Source: CAITNM01 sp037138055 (GTDB lineage: Bacteria > Pseudomonadota > Alphaproteobacteria > Paracaedibacterales > CAITNM01). Taken from it: a DNA stretch of 7,104 nucleotides. Of the stretch, positions 1 to 5,582 are shown one piece after another. The notes under the pieces are model-generated. The model made no database searches. It saw only the letters and a list, made by a program, of their open reading frames with translations, and had not been told where the DNA came from. Numbering within the stretch: position 1 is the stretch's first letter; every line of letters starts with the position of its first letter. Location of the stretch: positions 1 to 7,104 of the forward strand of contig JBAXJB010000047.1 of NCBI GenBank assembly GCA_037138055.1, read 5' to 3'. The position numbers were made by a program, and so were the translations under genes.

Positions 1-275
1 GAGTCCGTGTAGTTTGCAACGTCGGCCATGATCTCTGCACCATGCGCAGCCATAGCGGCGCCAAATGCATCCATAGATTCAAACAGCAATGCACCAATAG
101 CCATGTAGGGTGCAGGTGAGCCCGGCGCACCGCCAGCGATTCCTGAATCGACAGTGAACCCAACGCATGAAGCGCCAATTTTTGCCTTCACCATGGGCAT
201 ATGCTTGTCGATGTAGTAAGCCATGTCGAAACGTGCGCTGGTTGTCGGGGGATACATGATGGTCGCTTTGAACAT
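1..275 (-). CDS. EthD-family protein (3' end beyond the left edge)
   Basis: Reading leftward from the ATG at 275, 91 codons stay open to the window edge, so only the last part of the gene is missing. EthD-family proteins are usually about 100 residues, small dimeric alpha+beta-barrel proteins named after a factor needed for ethyl tert-butyl ether degradation; most members have no proven reaction. Family hallmarks visible here are FDMAYYIDKHMP at residues 16-27, the Gly/Pro-rich GGAPGSPAPY at 48-57, a LLFES strand near 63-67, and NYTD at 88-91, which normally lies near the C-terminus. The start is chosen because MFKATIMYPP is the expected first beta strand; the upstream GGAA is only a weak ribosome site. 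It follows other leftward genes (an unknown frame, then an SDR) and may share their transcript. Family call is firm; substrate is unknown. Confidence 0.85.
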   Translation of the reverse strand, partial: MFKATIMYPPTTSARFDMAYYIDKHMPMVKAKIGASCVGFTVDSGIAGGAPGSPAPYMAIGALLFESMDAFGAAMAAHGAEIMADVANYTD

Positions 276-352
276 GGGTTTTCCAATATAAATTCACCAC
301 GGTGCAGTGATCTCTCATTAGTTCATGGGAAATGCTATCTGTCTGCGGGGGT

Positions 353-601
353 TTACCCTTTAGATTCGACGTGCGTGGCAGCAGCGGTAACCTGATCAAG
401 GACAATGCCAGGTGCCTGTGAGGTGTCCAAAAGGTTTCCGTAGGCAGCCAATTCCTTGTTCTCGGCGATCAAGGCACTACCCCAACCAAGCATTCGCTTT
501 GCGGCAAGTCTTTGCCTGAGCCGTCGCAATGATTGGCTTTCGAGCCCAGAGCTGGGGATCCGCTTTATCCCAGATGCCGCCACGAGACGAAAATGGGACA
601 T
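353..601 (-). CDS. Hypothetical 82-residue protein, possibly a gene fragment
   Basis: An open frame from ATG (601) to TAA (353), lying between the EthD gene (78 bp away) and the SDR gene (100 bp away), all in the same direction. The N-terminal third is basic and low in recognisable motifs; the second half (KRMLGWGSALIAENKELAAYG, residues about 36-56) has alternating hydrophobic spacing like a beta strand, turn, beta strand. That half vaguely resembles the end of PaaI-type hotdog thioesterases, but I cannot identify a catalytic residue, and the protein is too short for a whole hotdog domain (about 130 residues). It may therefore be a truncated or decayed gene, or a chance frame. There is no convincing ribosome binding site upstream of the ATG. 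Function is not assigned. Confidence 0.35.
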   Translation of the reverse strand: MSHFRLVAASGIKRIPSSGLESQSLRRLRQRLAAKRMLGWGSALIAENKELAAYGNLLDTSQAPGIVLDQVTAAATHVESKG

Positions 602-613
602 TGCTTAGTCGTA

Positions 614-682
614 CGTCAGATACCCAAGCCCAGACTTCACAAGAATTCAACAAAACTAAAGATCTGACGGCTAGTTGAATTC
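614..682. repeat. Two interleaved inverted repeats downstream of the SDR gene
   Basis: Arms CGTCAGAT (614-621) and ATCTGACG (662-669) are exact reverse complements, as are GAATTCAAC (643-651) and GTTGAATTC (674-682). The arms alternate (a, b, a', b'), the order needed for a pseudoknot in RNA. They lie just past the 3' end of the leftward SDR gene and before the next leftward frame. There is no T-tract, so this is not a standard intrinsic terminator. Each arm pair alone could occur by chance in a window this size, and GAATTC is itself a palindrome. Confidence 0.25.
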
Positions 683-701
683 AATCGTTAAGGGCGTTTG
701 A

Positions 702-1577
702 CTAACGGCTATTGACCCAGGCTTCGCTACGTTCCCAAAGGCTGGCAGCCAATTCGGAATTTTGACCCAATGGTGCTGGTGGCGTGGGGTTTGAGTCTAC
801 ATAGTACAAGCCCGACTCTTGTTGAGGTGCATGCATTGCGCAGTGCAGTGTTGTTAGAGCACCCTCCTCTGGTGTCAGAAAACCACGTAGCCGCAATAGT
901 GGACGCGCCCAATCGGGAACAGCTCGCCAGATCTCGGTGTCAACGACGCCGGGATGCAGTGAGTAGGTGGAAACTGAAGTTCCTTGCACACGCTTTGCTA
1001 ATTCTGAGCTAAAGAGCAAATTGGCTAATTTTGAAACTGCGTATTCCCGGATGCCTGTCCAAGTGCTGGTACGTCGGCACAGGGCATCCCAATCAATGCC
1101 AGGGGCTCGCTTGTGGGCGCGACTTGATACCGTGACGACACGAGCAGGCCCTGACGCTTTCAACTTGTCCAGCAGCAATTGAGTCAGCAAAAAGTGACCC
1201 AAGTGATTTACGCCAAATGTCATCTCAAAGCCATCTTTAGTTAGGCCCCGCATGCCCGCAACTCCTGCGTTATTGACCAACAGTTGTAATGGCAAATTGA
1301 GTTCAATGAAGAGCCGCGCACACTCCCTAACCGAGGCAAGGCTGGCTAAGTCCAGGGGAAGAAATATAGCTTGCTCATCAACTGCCAGCGATTTGATGTG
1401 GTCTAACACAGGCTGCGTTCTTTCAAGCGAACGGCCCGCGATCACCACCTGGAATCCTTTTTTAGCCAGTTCGATCGCCGTAATACGTCCAATTCCAACG
1501 TTTCCCCCAGTGATCAGTGCTACTTGGCCCGGAATTCGAAAATTACTGTTCATTGAAAATAGGATTTTGTTCGTCAT
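702..1577 (-). CDS. Short-chain dehydrogenase/reductase (retinol-dehydrogenase-like SDR)
   Basis: A complete 291-residue classical SDR: an NAD(P)H-dependent cytoplasmic oxidoreductase acting on an alcohol or carbonyl. The Rossmann cofactor loop TGGNVGIG is at residues 23-30, with AGRS at 47-50 (an Arg that often goes with NADP(H) preference), NNAG at 102-105, the tetrad Asn in NHLGHF (N124), the catalytic Ser in VVTVSS (S151/S152), the YAVSK motif with Tyr179 and Lys183, and HPGVVDT at 208-214. This motif set and the NHLGHF segment match the retinol dehydrogenase/WW-domain oxidoreductase-like branch; in bacteria the real substrate is usually unknown. Met9 (codon at 1551-1553) is a credible alternative start, since the first eight residues precede the normal family N-terminus; neither start has a good Shine-Dalgarno. 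It heads a possible leftward unit with the EthD gene. No defect is seen. Confidence 0.93.
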   Translation of the reverse strand: MTNKILFSMNSNFRIPGQVALITGGNVGIGRITAIELAKKGFQVVIAGRSLERTQPVLDHIKSLAVDEQAIFLPLDLASLASVRECARLFIELNLPLQLLVNNAGVAGMRGLTKDGFEMTFGVNHLGHFLLTQLLLDKLKASGPARVVTVSSRAHKRAPGIDWDALCRRTSTWTGIREYAVSKLANLLFSSELAKRVQGTSVSTYSLHPGVVDTEIWRAVPDWARPLLRLRGFLTPEEGALTTLHCAMHAPQQESGLYYVDSNPTPPAPLGQNSELAASLWERSEAWVNSR

Positions 1578-1851
1578 GCACTTTATACAATTTCATAATT
1601 TTAAAGAATTGTAAAAAATACAAAAAATATCGGATTGGATTTAGAAAGATTTTGACATCTATTTATGTCATTCTTTTCATACGCACGCAATGGCGGTTGA
1701 AAATAACGTGACTTTGAATGCAAGTTCCAAATCTTGATCAACAAACAACTCGTACACAAAATTCATGTAAAAGCTTCACGTAATTTTCACGAACTCAACC
1801 TAAGGTACTGTTGATCGAAATTCTTTAACCATAGACTTAGGACGATGCACC
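1578..1851. promoter_or_regulatory. Divergent AT-rich intergenic region with candidate operator elements
   Basis: This 274-bp gap lies between the starts of the leftward SDR and rightward DUF3303 genes and should hold promoters for both. Visible elements: a TGACAT/ATGTCA palindrome with a 6-nt centre (1653-1670) that overlaps a TTGACA -35-like hexamer at 1652-1657; two direct TTCACG repeats exactly 11 bp apart (1775-1780 and 1786-1791), with a near copy TTCATG at 1762-1767; and a long-spaced inverted pair GATCAACA (1736-1743) / TGTTGATC (1809-1816). On the minus strand a TATAAA hexamer lies just upstream of the first SDR ATG, which would favour the inner SDR start. No coding frame is supported here. 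The elements are candidates only. Confidence 0.35.
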
Positions 1852-2199
1852 ATGAAATACATGATTCATTACACAACAAGACAGAACGGTCTCAATTTTG
1901 AAGACAACCTAGAGAGCAGTACAGCGTTAACAGCAGTGTTCAGCCAGTGGACGCCAGAAGAAGGAATGAACATTTTGGCATTCGTACACGCGTTGGCTGG
2001 AAATAGCGGTTTTGCTCTTTGCGAAACGGATGACGCAAAATCTATAGCCCACTTTGTGGCCAAGTTTTCAGCGTGGAACGATGTAGTGGTGACGCCGGTA
2101 TTGGACGTGCAAGAATCGGTTGCAATTATCGCAGAGGCTAATGAATGGACGGAGTCTGCGTTGCAATCGGCATTTCCAATGGAAGTTAGCGAAGACTGA
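1852..2199 (+). CDS. DUF3303 family protein
   Basis: A 115-residue cytoplasmic protein with no signal peptide or membrane segment. The N-terminal MKYMIHYT strand, a central GFALCETDD segment (residues 53-61), and the VTPVLDV strand (80-86) followed by an acidic helix match the DUF3303 family as I know it: small one-domain ferredoxin-like (dimeric alpha/beta barrel) proteins of unknown function, usually 90-110 residues. The start is supported by TAGGA at 1838-1842, nine bases before the ATG, and by the family N-terminus. An out-of-frame ATG at 1845 is ignored. The gene stands alone, between a divergent promoter region and a strong downstream hairpin, so it is probably transcribed as a single gene. 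Family call is good; no biochemical role can be given. Confidence 0.82.
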   Translation: MKYMIHYTTRQNGLNFEDNLESSTALTAVFSQWTPEEGMNILAFVHALAGNSGFALCETDDAKSIAHFVAKFSAWNDVVVTPVLDVQESVAIIAEANEWTESALQSAFPMEVSED

Positions 2200-2226
2200 T
2201 TTGTAATTTTTTTGTGCGTGACACTT

Positions 2227-2264
2227 TTGGTTCCTTGGTTGGGGCTGCTCAACCAAGGAAACAA
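2227..2264 (+). terminator. Strong hairpin after the DUF3303 gene, probable terminator or 3'-end stabiliser
   Basis: TTCCTTGGTTG (2231-2241) and CAACCAAGGAA (2250-2260) are perfect reverse complements around the loop GGGCTGCT. Past a single mismatch, three further pairs extend the stem to 2227-2264. It lies 28 bp beyond the DUF3303 stop. The following sequence is A-rich rather than T-rich, so it is not a textbook intrinsic terminator; it may act with Rho or protect the mRNA end. Confidence 0.5.
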
Positions 2265-2463
2265 GCAGATAAAATAATAAAAAATATAAACATATTGTTA
2301 AACATAATTTTCGGCTGAAATCCAAGGTACGGCTGGGGGCTGAGCAGTCGCAAAAGAACGATTCAGTCGGGTTCAGATAGGCAATACCTACCTGTGCGAA
2401 ATACCCTTGAAGTAGCCATTCAAGTGCTCACTAAAGTATGACTTAGCCGCGTAAATATCACTT

Positions 2464-3717
2464 ATGAATCAGTTGCCCACAGGCTTCTATGTACTTATAG
2501 CGGGGCAATTTCTCTCGGCCGTAGCTGACAATGCACTATTGCTAGTGACTATGGCGCTGCTACAGACGCAGGGCTATCCAGCCTTTTGGATTCCCGTACT
2601 AAAGTTGGTATTCACCTCTTCGTACGTCATATTTGGACCGTGGGTAGGCTATTGCGCCGATAGATGGCCAAAACCTTTAGTTATGGTTTTCTCTAACGGC
2701 ATCAAATTTCTTGCTTGCTTTGCCATGTTTTATGGAGCAAATGCGATAGTGGCATTTTCACTGTGTGGACTTGGGGCTGCCATCTACGCACCTGCCAGAT
2801 ACGGGTGGATAACTGAAGTAGTTCCTGCAGAAGATCTTGTGGGTGCGAACGCCTGGATTGAGATTTGCACTGTGGGTGCGGCACTTTTAGGTATTGGGCT
2901 TGGTGGATTTCTTGTTGGAGATTATTGGAGGTTCTTGGTTGAAGGTAAGGTTAATCAACAATTTGGTGCATTTTCGAACAATATGAGTTTTGCATTGATT
3001 AGCCTTTGCGCCATTTACATTCTGTCAACCTTCCTAAATTTCAAAGTACCAGACAGTGGCGTTCGGCATAAACTTGAAAAAATTTATTTTTCAAGTCGCA
3101 TGCTTCAACTATTTTGGCAAGATCAGCGTGCGCTTTGGAATGACCCGCTTGGCTCAACTAGTCTTTCGGTAACCACGATCTTCTGGGGCCTAGGAGCATT
3201 AATGCAACTGTTGGTATTAGCCTGGGCGCAGGAACGGCTACATCTGAGCCTTGAGCACGCAGCCTATCTACAGGCGGCTACAGCAGTTGGAGTTATCCTG
3301 GGTGCAATTGCGGCTTCATGGTTCATTCCGCTAAAGGCAGCGCCTAAAGTGCTCCCACTCGGAATAATACTAGGCTTAATGCTGTCATTGATGATGTATG
3401 TTTTAGATATAAAAATGGCGGTAATAACCACAGCAGGTATTGGATTTATTGGTGGAATATTTGTAGTACCAATGAATGCTCTACTTCAACATCGTGGCGT
3501 CTTATTATTAACCGCTGGTCGATCTATTTCAGTTCAAAATACTTGCGAGAATGCGAGTATTCTAATTTTTTTAACGATGTACAGTATTCTCTTGTACTTA
3601 CGTTTTGATTTAAGCACGCTCACAATTTTCGTTGGACTGGTGGTTGCGGTTGCAATGACATTTGTTACGTTGCGTTACAACCGCCTGCAGCGGATGAATG
3701 CCAATTCACTGAATTAG
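2464..3717 (+). CDS. lplT: Lysophospholipid transporter LplT (MFS family)
   Basis: A 417-residue polytopic inner-membrane protein with about twelve hydrophobic helices. LplT flips lysophospholipids (mainly lysophosphatidylethanolamine) from the periplasmic to the cytoplasmic leaflet, where Aas or another acyltransferase re-acylates them. Diagnostic segments: QFLSAVADNALL in helix 1 (residues 15-26), the GYCADRW loop near 62-68 (MFS motif A region), a YAPARYGWITE segment near 107-117 (SPAKYG in E. coli LplT), and the late VPMNALLQHRG followed by SVQNTCENASI, which matches the VPLNALLQ...QNLGEN stretch of the known protein. E. coli LplT is 397 residues, so length fits. The ATG start fits the family N-terminus although no clear Shine-Dalgarno precedes it; a CTTGAA/TTCAAG inverted repeat sits at 2406-2424. 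No acyltransferase gene is adjacent. Its stop overlaps the convergent phosphatase stop by four bases. Confidence 0.92.
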   Translation: MNQLPTGFYVLIAGQFLSAVADNALLLVTMALLQTQGYPAFWIPVLKLVFTSSYVIFGPWVGYCADRWPKPLVMVFSNGIKFLACFAMFYGANAIVAFSLCGLGAAIYAPARYGWITEVVPAEDLVGANAWIEICTVGAALLGIGLGGFLVGDYWRFLVEGKVNQQFGAFSNNMSFALISLCAIYILSTFLNFKVPDSGVRHKLEKIYFSSRMLQLFWQDQRALWNDPLGSTSLSVTTIFWGLGALMQLLVLAWAQERLHLSLEHAAYLQAATAVGVILGAIAASWFIPLKAAPKVLPLGIILGLMLSLMMYVLDIKMAVITTAGIGFIGGIFVVPMNALLQHRGVLLLTAGRSISVQNTCENASILIFLTMYSILLYLRFDLSTLTIFVGLVVAVAMTFVTLRYNRLQRMNANSLN

Positions 3718-4283
3718 CCAATGGGTATTTGGGGCCTGAATGAAAGCACGTATTCCTCTTGCAAGGCAGTTTGAAAAACGCCCTGACGTGCGCGCCTTAC
3801 ATGGGCAATAGCTGTCTCGCCACTCATGCCTAGAATCTTGAGTAAGCATGCAGTCATGACGCCAGTTCGGCCTTTGCCCTCTAAGCAATGAATCAATACG
3901 TTTCCACCCGTTGCAAGCGTGTTGATAAGTGGCTTTGCCATTCGCCTCCACTGATGTATGGTTGAGATATTTGGAGTTCCTGACTGACTCACTTGAAGTT
4001 GATGCCAGGCGATATTTCTTCGACCGAGGTAGTGCGAGATGCTTTTGGCGCCCACACGCTTCAGCTCTTGGGTTTCCATGAGACTAATGACCGTAAGAAT
4101 TCCAAGTCTGTGTATCGTGCTCACGTCATCTTCCAAAGTGCTCCTGTAAGTGTTTTGTCCAAATGATAAACCTGGACAAGCCGACATTGCCAACTTCCCA
4201 AGGTAAGGCGTAATGACAAAATCTATATGCAGTGGCTTAGTAACGACTGAAGGCATATTAGATTTATTCCGGTTGGTGCTCAT
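3714..4283 (-). CDS. Dual-specificity/CDKN3-like phosphatase family protein
   Basis: A 189-residue soluble protein of the cysteine-phosphatase superfamily. The P-loop HCLEGKGRTG (residues 132-141) supplies the CX5R signature with nucleophile Cys133 and Arg139. Other family features are PLHIDFVITPYLGKL near 17-31, SACPG at 34-38, a strand VISLMETQEL near 65-74, and a C-terminal VRRARQGVFQTALQEEYV. This layout matches bacterial proteins annotated as cyclin-dependent kinase inhibitor 3 family phosphatases; their substrates are not known. Oddity: aligning WHQLQVSQSGTP (93-104) with the usual WxHLPIxDxxxP loop places Gln100 where the general-acid Asp is expected. The start ATG at 4283 has no strong ribosome site; Met10 (codon at 4254-4256) is an alternative that leaves the domain intact. 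It is convergent with lplT, sharing four bases at the stops, so the two are not co-transcribed. Confidence 0.88.
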   Translation of the reverse strand: MSTNRNKSNMPSVVTKPLHIDFVITPYLGKLAMSACPGLSFGQNTYRSTLEDDVSTIHRLGILTVISLMETQELKRVGAKSISHYLGRRNIAWHQLQVSQSGTPNISTIHQWRRMAKPLINTLATGGNVLIHCLEGKGRTGVMTACLLKILGMSGETAIAHVRRARQGVFQTALQEEYVLSFRPQIPIG

Positions 4284-4754
4284 CTAAGATTTCAATGTGA
4301 ATTTCGAGATTCGACCTTAAAAGCATGTCAAATTTAATGCATTCGACGCTCCAGCAGCGTCGTGCGGGCGCTAATGACCTGCCCTGACGAAGCGAAGTCA
4401 ACACCCGTTCCACAGGGTCTGATTGACTGGAGGATCTAGCAATCAAAACCAATACCAACATCATCGTAGGCATGGATAGCAAAGAAGTCCGCCTTACCGC
4501 TCAAGACCTGATCAAGCAGCGGGAGCAAGAAAAGGCATTCGCGGCTACCTGGTCGGTTGTCGGCGTTACATAAAAACGCACACCCTTATAGTAAATACTC
4601 CAAAGGCAAATGGGAACGCCCAGATGGCGTACCGGTGATCGGGGGATGCCACAGGCAACCAATTCCTTATCCTTGGCAATCTCGATCGGCAAAGCACCCG
4701 ACGTCGCACCAGCCACGCAGCAATACACAAGCCCTATCAGAGCTAAATACTTGC
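4284..4754. other. Low-confidence region with small fragmented frames
   Basis: No intact recognised gene lies in this stretch. On the plus strand one frame from ATG 4325 is broken by TGA codons (4385-4387 and 4424-4426), then runs open through a GGAGG at 4429-4433 and an ATG at 4472 to TAA at 4571-4573; the final piece (33 residues from 4472, hydrophilic, LTAQDLIKQREQE) could be a tiny gene or a remnant. On the minus strand an opposing open stretch ending near 4447 reads as plausible protein but lacks a start. The mixture suggests decayed sequence. The frameshifted membrane-protein candidate at 4566-4756 is listed separately. Confidence 0.35.
4344..4362. other. GC-rich perfect hairpin upstream of the phosphatase gene
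   Basis: CGACGCT (4344-4350) and AGCGTCG (4356-4362) form a perfect 7-bp stem with loop CCAGC. It lies 61 bp upstream of the phosphatase start. Read on the minus strand the stem is followed by an AT-rich stretch but not by an uninterrupted T-tract, so a terminator or a 5' leader hairpin are both possible. Confidence 0.35.
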
Positions 4755-4756
4755 AT
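4566..4756 (-). pseudogene. Probable frameshifted gene for a small two-helix membrane protein
   Basis: Read leftward, one frame encodes a hydrophobic helix (KYLALIGLVYCCVAGA) then IEIAKDKELVACGIP; a second frame, beginning after the C5 run (plus-strand GGGGG at 4641-4645), encodes RYAIWAFPFAFGVFTI and ends at TAA (4566-4568). Dropping one C from that run joins them. Dropping one further base (4753) would give an ATG directly before KYLAL, making a 62-residue product with an N-terminal helix, a charged middle and a second helix. Two corrections are needed, so it is either a decayed gene or an artefact of reading hydrophobic antisense frames. It overlaps the start of the 53-residue plus-strand gene antisense. 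The family is not recognised. Confidence 0.3.
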
Positions 4757-4916
4757 GCAAACCTTCCAAGCCAGTGTGCGCGTGCGTGTCGATGGACGCA
4801 GCCAAATAGTGCAAACTCAGATACGAGCCTCCAACTCCAATGATGCTCGCTGGTTGCTATGGGCACAGTTCGGTTTTCACAGCATCACCAGCGGTCCTAT
4901 TCAGGTAAAAAAATGA
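4755..4916 (+). CDS. Small hypothetical protein, 53 residues
   Basis: The frame begins MQTFQASVRVRVDGRSQIVQ and ends at TGA (4914-4916). It is open for longer upstream, but ATG 4755 is the sensible start because the upstream part is Pro/Ser/His-rich and antisense to a hydrophobic frame. The protein has an alternating-hydrophobic beta hairpin (residues 2-25), then ASNSNDARWLLWAQFG (26-40), a helix-like stretch. This resembles small proteobacterial hypothetical proteins with a beta-beta-alpha plan and a conserved A-x-x-x-L-x-x-Q-[FY]-G motif, sometimes found near conjugation or plasmid-type genes; that link is only a memory of the pattern. Ribosome site is weak. The ATG sits inside the palindrome TTGCATGCAA (4751-4760). 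Its end overlaps ATGA of a nine-codon frame (4913-4942), perhaps the remnant of a translationally coupled partner. Function unknown. Confidence 0.62.
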   Translation: MQTFQASVRVRVDGRSQIVQTQIRASNSNDARWLLWAQFGFHSITSGPIQVKK

Positions 4917-4938
4917 CGAAATTTATGATTGAGCTCGT

Positions 4939-5205
4939 TTAATGCTCCACCGAAAAATGATTGACCGGAGCGGAGGACTCGCTATTCCAAACGCCCTGCA
5001 TTGCTTGAGAAGTCCAGGAATCACATGTATGGGATTCCTTAACTTCCGGGTAGTGATGCATCAGCTGAAACTTCATTACGATTACTGTGCTTTTGAAATA
5101 CTTCAGACCGCATCGCAATCCAGTGGAGGCAGTCTCCGATGGCATCACGTAGGTGCAGGTAAGGCACCTAGGCTCTTTATAGGTGATCAAAGAATTTTTA
5201 GACAT
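4939..5205 (-). CDS. Small cysteine-containing protein, possibly metal-binding
   Basis: An 88-residue leftward frame with Cys at 14, 17, 32 and 61: RCLTC, then a short loop, LRCGLKYF, and later YPEV...TCDSW. The spacing C-x2-C-x14-C-x28-C with conserved-looking Gly, Tyr-Phe and Trp residues is what one expects of a small zinc- or iron-sulfur-binding fold, and it looks like Cys-rich small hypothetical proteins seen in betaproteobacteria. The 24 residues after DSW are unpatterned and may be an extension. The plus-strand frame over the same bases (4942-5220) shows no such pattern, which is why I prefer this strand. No strong Shine-Dalgarno precedes the ATG. It converges with the 53-residue gene (22-bp gap). 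Function unknown; the metal site is inferred from cysteine spacing alone. Confidence 0.55.
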   Translation of the reverse strand: MSKNSLITYKEPRCLTCTYVMPSETASTGLRCGLKYFKSTVIVMKFQLMHHYPEVKESHTCDSWTSQAMQGVWNSESSAPVNHFSVEH

Positions 5206-5220
5206 ACGAATTACTTATGA

Positions 5221-5582
5221 ATTAAGTTGGATTTCTGGGTAACCGAAAGTTTAGAAACGACCACAAGGTCCCGATTTTTATGACAATCCAGTGACTCGCA
5301 GGCAATGCCATTGGTGCACGTAATTTGGTTCGGTAAATTTCTATGCCTACGGATATTTAGACGTTGAGATTTTTTTCAACCCCCAAAGAGAAAAGGCCTA
5401 CTATCTAAGGAATCAAGTAGACGTGCATATAACTGGTGCGCGCAAGCTTCGCCTTACAAGTATGCATAATCAAAATTTCAATTTTGAGTCAGATGAAAGT
5501 AGACTTCTTCAACAAAGACGTACTGCAATATTTGAATCTCTTATAGACTGCGGGCTATGTCCCATTTTTAGTCGAGGTCATC
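5221..5582 (+). other. Intergenic stretch with an unassigned open frame before the amidotransferase gene
   Basis: No recognised gene is present. One plus-strand frame is open from just after TAA (5321-5323) into the next gene, with only a GTG (5423) as a usable start. Its product (for example YLDVEIFFNPQREKAYYLRN, then a Gln/Arg-rich helix) has protein-like composition but belongs to no family I recognise, and it would overlap the amidotransferase out of frame. It could be the remnant of a lost gene. A GTTGA/TCAAC stem with a T-rich loop lies at 5363-5380. The amidotransferase promoter must lie here, but no clear -35/-10 pair stands out. Confidence 0.3.

Noticed and set aside
79..405. 108-codon minus-strand frame over the EthD gene.
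   Set aside because: It reads the EthD region in a wrong frame; the EthD frame shows family motifs throughout and no frameshift is needed.
686..707. CGTTA/TAACG stem spanning the SDR stop as a terminator or integron attC-like site.
   Set aside because: Only five pairs with a 12-nt loop, no T-tract, and no paired core sites arranged as in an attC element.
1869..2325. Minus-strand frames opposite the DUF3303 gene.
   Set aside because: No motif or ribosome site; the plus-strand frame has a good Shine-Dalgarno and a family match.
4264..4482. 72-codon minus-strand frame overlapping the phosphatase start by 20 bp.
   Set aside because: Its hydrophobic start is short, the rest is unpatterned, and no ribosome site or family resemblance was found.
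4942..5220. 92-codon plus-strand frame opposite the Cys-rich gene.
   Set aside because: Composition is unpatterned, whereas the minus frame has regularly placed cysteines; kept only as an alternative.
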